In this document: piece after piece, positions 8,230-12,256 of the stretch
How positions within the stretch are numbered: position 1 is the stretch's first letter
Layout of the letters: each line of letters starts with the position of its first letter
Source: an uncultured Eubacteriales bacterium
GTDB taxonomy: Bacteria > Bacillota > Clostridia > Peptostreptococcales > Anaerovoracaceae
Assembly: GCA_902797405.1 (NCBI GenBank)
Contig: CADBSP010000128.1
Span: forward strand, 1 to 12,256
DNA length: 12,256 nt
Direction: 5' to 3'
The notes under the pieces: model-generated
What the model was told of the DNA's origin: nothing
Seen by the model: the letters and a program-made list of their open reading frames with translations, nothing else
Databases searched by the model: none
Made by a program: the position numbers and the translations under genes

Positions 8230-8259
8230 TTGTATAAAGTGTTGCTGTTGTGTTACAAT
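8230..8259 (+). promoter_or_regulatory. Candidate sigma-A promoter of the M3 peptidase gene
   Basis: TTGTAT (8230-8235) and TACAAT (8254-8259) are 18 bp apart. The predicted transcript starts about 45 nt before ATG 8312. A perfect TTGACA at 8144-8149 has no acceptable -10 at 16-18 bp, so this pair is preferred. Confidence 0.45.
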
Positions 8260-8300
8260 CATGGAAGAGTATGCCTATCGACTGAGGGGGATGATTAACT

Positions 8301-8307
8301 GAGAGGG
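8301..8307 (+). promoter_or_regulatory. Ribosome binding site of the M3 peptidase gene
   Basis: GAGAGGG ends 4 nt before ATG 8312, slightly close but purine-rich. A second run, GAGGGGG, precedes ATG 8291, which would make only a three-codon ORF (ATG ATT AAC TGA). That may be coincidence. Confidence 0.5.
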
Positions 8308-8311
8308 AAAT

Positions 8312-10018
8312 ATGAGCGCAGGAACATGGAAATTCAAGGATCTAAAGTTTCCTAGGCCTAATCTTGATGTGTTTACAAATCTATATAAGGATGCCATTGA
8401 GAGAGTGGAGTTTGCACAGCATGGCGACGACGTGATTGAGATTTTATTGGAAGTGGATGAGCTTTCTCGCAAAATCACGGATCTTCTGAGTTCGACTATG
8501 ATTCGTCATTCGATGGATACGACAGATGAACGCTATGCGGAGGACCAGCGCTGGTTTGAAGAGAACCAGCCCGCGTTCGTAAAAGCTATTCTGGATTTCA
8601 ATGACGCCGTCTATAACTGTCCATTCAGGGACTACATCGAAGAACGAGTTGGTCCGATGTATTTTGCCAGGACAGATGTTAAAAAGAAAACCTTCTGCGA
8701 GGAAAATCTTCCTCTGCAGCAAAGAGAATCCGAGCTTTTGGGCGAATACGATGCCCTAATCGCTTCCTGCCAGAAGGAAGTTGATGGTGAGCTCAGGAGT
8801 TTCCCTGCCTTACAGGATTTATTCTCTCACGAAGACCGCGCGGTTAGAAAGGCGGCCTTCAAAGCCTTTTCAGAATTCCTACACGAAAACGAAGAACAAT
8901 TAGAAAAAATATGGGACGAGCTCTTAACTATTAGAACAGAGATGGGCAAAAATCTCGGTTTCGATGGTTTTATTCCTTTGGCGTATATGGAAAGACTGCG
9001 CTTAACATACGGACAGGAAGAAGTTGCGAAGTTCAGGCAGCAGGTCGTAGATGAGATAGTCCCACTTTGTTCCAAGATATACGAGTACCAGGCAAAAGCG
9101 CTTGGTTTGGATGAGATAATGGCATATGACGAAAAGATTCTTTTCGCCGACGGAAATGTCAAGCCCTTGGGCGACATGGAATACATGTTCAATGAGACGA
9201 TCAAAATGTTAAGAGAGATGACTCCGGAAACTGATGAGTTTATCACTTTTATGCTGGATCATGAGCTTATAGATTATGAGCCAAGGCCGAATAAGGCGCT
9301 TAGAGAATATGCCACAATCCTGCCCGCTAGGAAGGCACCCTTTGTTTTCTATCACTTTGATGGATCGCCTGCGGCCCTAAAGAATCTTCACGAAGGTCTC
9401 GGCTACGCATTCGCGGGATACAAGTCATCCAGAAGACAGCATTTGGAAGAGTATTACGCTTCATGCTCCGAGATTATGGAAGTTCACGCAATGTCTATGG
9501 TCTTTTTCGCTAATAAATATGCGGATAGGTTCTTCGGCGAGGACGCTTCCAAATATGTTTTCTCTATTCTACATAACTACGTGACGTTTATTCCCTTCAG
9601 CGTGGCTGTAGATGAGTTCCAGCATATTTGCTATGGCAATTTGGATATGACACCAAAGGAAAGAACTCAGGTGTGGCGCGACCTCGAAAAGAAGTATATG
9701 CCTTGGAGAAAGTATGACGAGGATGACGAATTCATGGAGAGAGGCGGATATTGGTATCACAAACCGCATTTCTTCTTCCATCCATTCTTCTATATAGAGT
9801 ATTCGCTTTCAACTATTAACGCTATGGAGATGTACCAAAAATACGAGGAGCGTCCGGGTACTGCATGGAAGGAGTATTTGGAGCTCACAGATTTGGGAGG
9901 AAGCAAGAACTATTTGGAGACTCTAAAGCTTTCACATCTAACACCGGCGTTTGAGGATGGAGCGGTTGCCAATTCTGTAAAGTATGTTAAAACCATATTG
10001 GACGATTACATGAGTTAG
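8312..10018 (+). CDS. M3-family oligoendopeptidase homologue with degenerate zinc-binding motif
   Basis: The 568-residue protein has the usual length of COG1164 M3 oligoendopeptidases. It has no signal peptide or membrane segment, so it is probably cytoplasmic. Family landmarks include EIMEVHAMSMVFF (386-399 region), FIPFSVAVDEFQH (D434 to H438), a W-R-DLEKKYMPWR segment, ERGGYWY and the C-terminal PHFFFHPFFYIEYSLS stretch. Active members cleave short peptides using zinc bound by HExxH and a downstream Glu. Here the expected site reads LHEGLGYAFAGY (H360, E361, Y365), and no HExxH exists elsewhere in the protein. E390 matches the third zinc ligand position. Either this is a non-catalytic relative or metal binding is altered. 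The frame is intact around the site, so no simple frameshift explains it. It is transcribed alone, diverging from the adhesin and converging on the phosphatase. Confidence 0.9.
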   Translation: MSAGTWKFKDLKFPRPNLDVFTNLYKDAIERVEFAQHGDDVIEILLEVDELSRKITDLLSSTMIRHSMDTTDERYAEDQRWFEENQPAFVKAILDFNDAVYNCPFRDYIEERVGPMYFARTDVKKKTFCEENLPLQQRESELLGEYDALIASCQKEVDGELRSFPALQDLFSHEDRAVRKAAFKAFSEFLHENEEQLEKIWDELLTIRTEMGKNLGFDGFIPLAYMERLRLTYGQEEVAKFRQQVVDEIVPLCSKIYEYQAKALGLDEIMAYDEKILFADGNVKPLGDMEYMFNETIKMLREMTPETDEFITFMLDHELIDYEPRPNKALREYATILPARKAPFVFYHFDGSPAALKNLHEGLGYAFAGYKSSRRQHLEEYYASCSEIMEVHAMSMVFFANKYADRFFGEDASKYVFSILHNYVTFIPFSVAVDEFQHICYGNLDMTPKERTQVWRDLEKKYMPWRKYDEDDEFMERGGYWYHKPHFFFHPFFYIEYSLSTINAMEMYQKYEERPGTAWKEYLELTDLGGSKNYLETLKLSHLTPAFEDGAVANSVKYVKTILDDYMS

Positions 10019-10025
10019 TCGACGG

Positions 10026-11795
10026 CTAACCATTATATACCAAGCACATCATCGTAAGGTCGTCGAACTGCTCTGCTTCTTTAACAAAGTCGTTTACCGC
10101 GCTATCTACTCCTGCCAGAATTTCTTCCGGCGAGCCGTCCTTTACTAGGTTAAGTGCCTCCACCATGCGGTCTGTACCGAATAGCTCATTATTAGCGTCG
10201 GTGGCTTCAGGCACCCCGTCTGTGTATAAGAAAATCTTATCTCCAGGAGACAGTTTGATTTCGTATTCCTTATACTTTATACCCTCCATTCCGCCGAGAA
10301 CAAAGTTATGCTTGTCCTTATAAAGTTCAAATGACTCCCCTTTTCTCATCAATACCGGGAATTCGTGGCCGGCATTTGATGCCATCAAAGTTCCTGTGGA
10401 GAGTTCCAAAATTCCGAGCCATGCTGTAACAAACATATCCTCGTGGTTGTTGGCTACTATTCCTTTGTTCACATCTGTAAGAATCTCCGCCGGACTCTTA
10501 CCCATGGCGGCGTTGTCCTCCATCATAATCTTTGATGCCATCATGAAGAGCGCTGCCGGTATTCCCTTACCGGAGATGTCTGCCATGATTAAGCAAAGGT
10601 GGTCATCATCAACAAAGAAGAAGTCATAGAAGTCACCGCCCACCTCCTTGGCAGGGTTCATGCTGGCATATATTTCGAACTCGTGTCGGTCCGGGAACGG
10701 CGGGAACACGTTTGGAAGCGAGCTTTCCTGAATTCTTGTTGCCAGGTCAAGCTCCGTTTCAATTCTCTCCCTCTCCTTGGTTATCGTTTCGATTTCATCC
10801 GTGTACTGATCGATTTCTTTAGCAAGTACTGTGACGTCATCGGACAATTGCTTTATTTCGTTCCGTCCGCGAATCTTGGACAGGCTCTCAGCAACCGCCT
10901 CGCTATCCTTGGTCTCCGTGTATTGCCTGATGTTTGCCTGCACTATCTTTAGCGGCTTTAGCACAAATCTATAAATCAGCCAGAGACAGAAACTTGCCAG
11001 GATGAACTGCTGAAGCATTGCAAGCATCGTGCTGCGTCTGGCTCTCACATTGACGTTCTCTCTAAGCGCGCTGATGTCATAGGTGATACCAATAAGCACT
11101 GCTCTTCCGTCCACTTCACCTATATGAGCATAATAGTCCATATAGTCCCCGGCGCTTGCCAAATAGGATGAATCCTTAAGCGCACTCTTCATTGCGGTTG
11201 TTTGATCCTGTCCGACTTGAACCGAAACACCCAGCGGATAAACTTCTTCATAGGATGTCCCTCTAACCGAACCTTCATCCGCGGCGCTTAGCAGGAAGAA
11301 CTGTGAATCAAAGGTAGAGTTCGGAAGCACGCAGAATAAGAAGGCGACATCATATGACGCCTTGATTTGATCTAGCCTGGTTATAAGCCAGGAATACGCA
11401 ATCTCCGCGTATAACTTCTTATCTACCGCGTCCAATTTTTCCAGCTCATCCTCAGTTGCGTATCTAAATTCTATGTCGGGATGGCGGCTCACCCAAGTTG
11501 CGTATTTCTTTTTCGTCAAAGTTTCGCCATTATAATCAGCATCATACTCTATGTCAACTTTTTCGTAGTTCTCATACCAATACTTGATTAGCCATTTATA
11601 GGCAGGGTACTCCTTAATTGCCATCTCTACTTCCTTAGAAATGTGAGCACCAACGGACTGGGTTTGCTCCCTCACCTCACTTCGGGAATTCGCTCTCTGA
11701 GCGTAATACGAAAAGATGCCGACAATAACCATGCCGACTAAGAAAAGTAGCGCAACTAAATATATTATACTGTTTTTCGAAGTTCTGTTATTCAT
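10026..11795 (-). CDS. Membrane-bound PP2C-type serine/threonine phosphatase (RsbU/SpoIIE family)
   Basis: From ATG 11795 the protein has 589 residues. The order is a short cytoplasmic N-terminus, TM1 (about 10-31), an external sensor region of about 225 residues, TM2 (about 257-280), a HAMP-like linker, a charged coiled coil ending ETELDLATRIQESSLP, and a PP2C/SpoIIE catalytic domain (about 365-588). Metal-ligand aspartates are present in VGGDFYD (D388), ADISGKG (D406), YTDGV (D526) and FDDLT (D578/D579); SNAGHEFPVL is also typical. Such proteins dephosphorylate anti-sigma-factor antagonists in response to a signal, here probably extracellular. No anti-sigma or antagonist partner lies in the window. 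The start is uncertain: there is no Shine-Dalgarno before ATG 11795, and the frame stays open into the upstream 24-bp repeats (GTG at 11954). I chose 11795 because it directly precedes TM1. Confidence 0.92.
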   Translation of the reverse strand: MNNRTSKNSIIYLVALLFLVGMVIVGIFSYYAQRANSRSEVREQTQSVGAHISKEVEMAIKEYPAYKWLIKYWYENYEKVDIEYDADYNGETLTKKKYATWVSRHPDIEFRYATEDELEKLDAVDKKLYAEIAYSWLITRLDQIKASYDVAFLFCVLPNSTFDSQFFLLSAADEGSVRGTSYEEVYPLGVSVQVGQDQTTAMKSALKDSSYLASAGDYMDYYAHIGEVDGRAVLIGITYDISALRENVNVRARRSTMLAMLQQFILASFCLWLIYRFVLKPLKIVQANIRQYTETKDSEAVAESLSKIRGRNEIKQLSDDVTVLAKEIDQYTDEIETITKERERIETELDLATRIQESSLPNVFPPFPDRHEFEIYASMNPAKEVGGDFYDFFFVDDDHLCLIMADISGKGIPAALFMMASKIMMEDNAAMGKSPAEILTDVNKGIVANNHEDMFVTAWLGILELSTGTLMASNAGHEFPVLMRKGESFELYKDKHNFVLGGMEGIKYKEYEIKLSPGDKIFLYTDGVPEATDANNELFGTDRMVEALNLVKDGSPEEILAGVDSAVNDFVKEAEQFDDLTMMCLVYNG

Positions 11796-11801
11796 GAGGC
11801 T

Positions 11802-11807
11802 ATTATA
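11802..11807 (-). promoter_or_regulatory. Perfect -10 box just upstream of the phosphatase start
   Basis: TATAAT on the minus strand ends 6 nt before ATG 11795, so transcription would begin at or next to the start codon and give a leaderless mRNA. No good -35 lies at 17 bp; TGGACA occurs at 19 bp. It could instead be chance within coding DNA if translation starts further upstream. Confidence 0.35.
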
Positions 11808-11815
11808 CTTAACGC

Positions 11816-11836
11816 TGTCCAACAAATGTCCAACAA
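11816..11836. repeat. 10-bp direct repeat with 11-bp period in the phosphatase promoter region
   Basis: TGTCCAACAA occurs at 11816-11825 and 11827-11836. The period is about one helical turn, and the copies cover the position expected for a -35 element upstream of the TATAAT. This is a plausible activator or repressor site, inferred only from position and spacing. Confidence 0.4.
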
Positions 11837-11837
11837 G

Positions 11838-12029
11838 TTTCTCGGCATTCGGGACGCTTGTTTTTCGAGCATTTGTGTCCGCCTGTTTTTCGGCATTCGG
11901 GCCCACCTGTTTTTCGGCATTCGGGCCCACCTGTTTTTCGGCATTCGGGCCCACCTGTTTTTCGGCATTCGGGACGCTTGTTTTTCAAGCATTTGTGTCC
12001 GCCTGTTTTTCGGGCATTTGTTACATGCG
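11838..12029. repeat. Eight-copy 24-bp tandem repeat, in frame with the phosphatase
   Basis: Units start at 11838, 11861, 11886, 11910, 11934, 11958, 11981 and 12006, with lengths 23, 25, 24, 24, 24, 23, 25 and about 24. The three central copies are identical (core TTTTTCGGCATTCGGGCCCA). A 23+25 pair (GGGACGCTTG then AGCATTTGTGTCCG) flanks them on both sides, so the array has the order A-B-C-C-C-A-B-D. In the phosphatase frame the central unit encodes VGPNAEKQ. ORFs appear in other frames too, because the mean unit length is a multiple of three. Confidence 0.9.
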
Positions 12030-12041
12030 TCATTCATTGGT

Positions 12042-12065
12042 TAAATAATATCGGATATTAATTTA
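12042..12065. repeat. AT-rich near-perfect palindrome
   Basis: TAAATAATATC (12042-12052) and GATATTAATTTA (12054-12065) are inverted arms with a 1-bp centre and one extra base in the right arm. It stands between the two tandem arrays and could be a protein-binding site. The rest of 12030-12127 shows no gene. Confidence 0.45.
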
Positions 12066-12127
12066 TTAGAGTTGTTGCAATAGCTTCAAAACAACGATAT
12101 CATAATTACATGTCGCGTACAATACAC

Positions 12128-12256
12128 AATGTACAACGCAATAATATTGTAATGTACAACGCAACAATAATCTAATGTACAACGCAATAATACAATGTAC
12201 AACGCAACAACAATCTAATGCACAACGTAACAACAATCTAATGCACAACGCAACAA
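12128..12256. repeat. 23-bp AT-rich tandem repeat running off the right edge
   Basis: Six copies start at 12128, 12151, 12174, 12194, 12217 and 12240, of 23, 23, 20, 23, 23 and at least 17 bp. The core is AATGTACAACGCAA followed by a variable CAA/TAA-rich tail. The first four copies have GTAC and the last two GCAC. TGTACA is palindromic. The ORF that crosses it on the minus strand is low-complexity and unconvincing. The array's true length is unknown. Confidence 0.85.

Noticed and set aside
8261..8302. 13-codon ORF from ATG 8261 ending in TGA as a leader peptide of the peptidase
   Set aside because: Its start lies at or before the predicted transcription start and has no ribosome binding site.
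8827..9246. 139-codon minus-strand ORF within the peptidase gene
   Set aside because: Antisense shadow; the plus frame has family-wide M3 similarity.
11792..12061. Cys/Arg/Pro-rich ORFs on both strands over the 24-bp array (for example RKTGGPEC repeats)
   Set aside because: A unit length divisible by three keeps every frame open. No Shine-Dalgarno or conserved family supports them; only the phosphatase-frame reading was kept, as a hypothesis.
12128..12256. CRISPR or coding region at the right end
   Set aside because: Unit of about 23 bp without spacers; the crossing ORF is low-complexity with no start signal.

Overview
The window looks like chromosome of a Gram-positive Bacillota (class Clostridia or a relative). 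The evidence is a multi-kilobase wall-type adhesin with pilin-like isopeptide domains, a COG1164-type M3 peptidase, an RsbU/SpoIIE-type PP2C phosphatase and purine-rich Shine-Dalgarno sites. I cannot name the genus. No tRNA, rRNA, CRISPR array, transposase or phage gene is visible.

Layout. (1) Positions 1-7143, minus strand: the first 2381 codons of one very large secreted surface protein whose C-terminus lies beyond the left edge. It has a signal peptide, BspA-type (DUF285) leucine-rich repeats, a probable adhesive beta-rich domain, tyrosine-rich repeats, two CnaB/DUF7601-like domains and several FctA/Spy0128-type domains with Lys/Glu/Asn triads for intramolecular isopeptide bonds. (2) Positions 7144-8311: a 1.2-kb divergent intergenic region. 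It holds the adhesin promoter and leader, a 30-codon signal-peptide-like ORF overlapping a terminator-like hairpin, four copies of a 91-bp double-hairpin repeat, and the promoter of the next gene. (3) Positions 8312-10018, plus strand: an M3-family oligoendopeptidase homologue whose zinc site is not a normal HExxH. (4) Positions 10026-11795, minus strand: a membrane-anchored PP2C-type serine/threonine phosphatase, convergent with the peptidase and only 7 bp from it. (5) Positions 11796-12256: a possible leaderless promoter, an 11-bp-period direct repeat, a 24-bp tandem array that reads in frame with the phosphatase, a palindrome, and a 23-bp tandem array running off the right edge.

The three genes do not form an operon: the peptidase diverges from the adhesin and converges on the phosphatase. 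I see no evidence of a shared pathway. The most unusual items are the degenerate peptidase active site, the 91-bp repeats whose differences fall mostly outside the stems, the mosaic adhesin with a repeated IPDDA module inside its isopeptide domains, and the phosphatase 5' region where a tandem repeat may be, or once was, translated.
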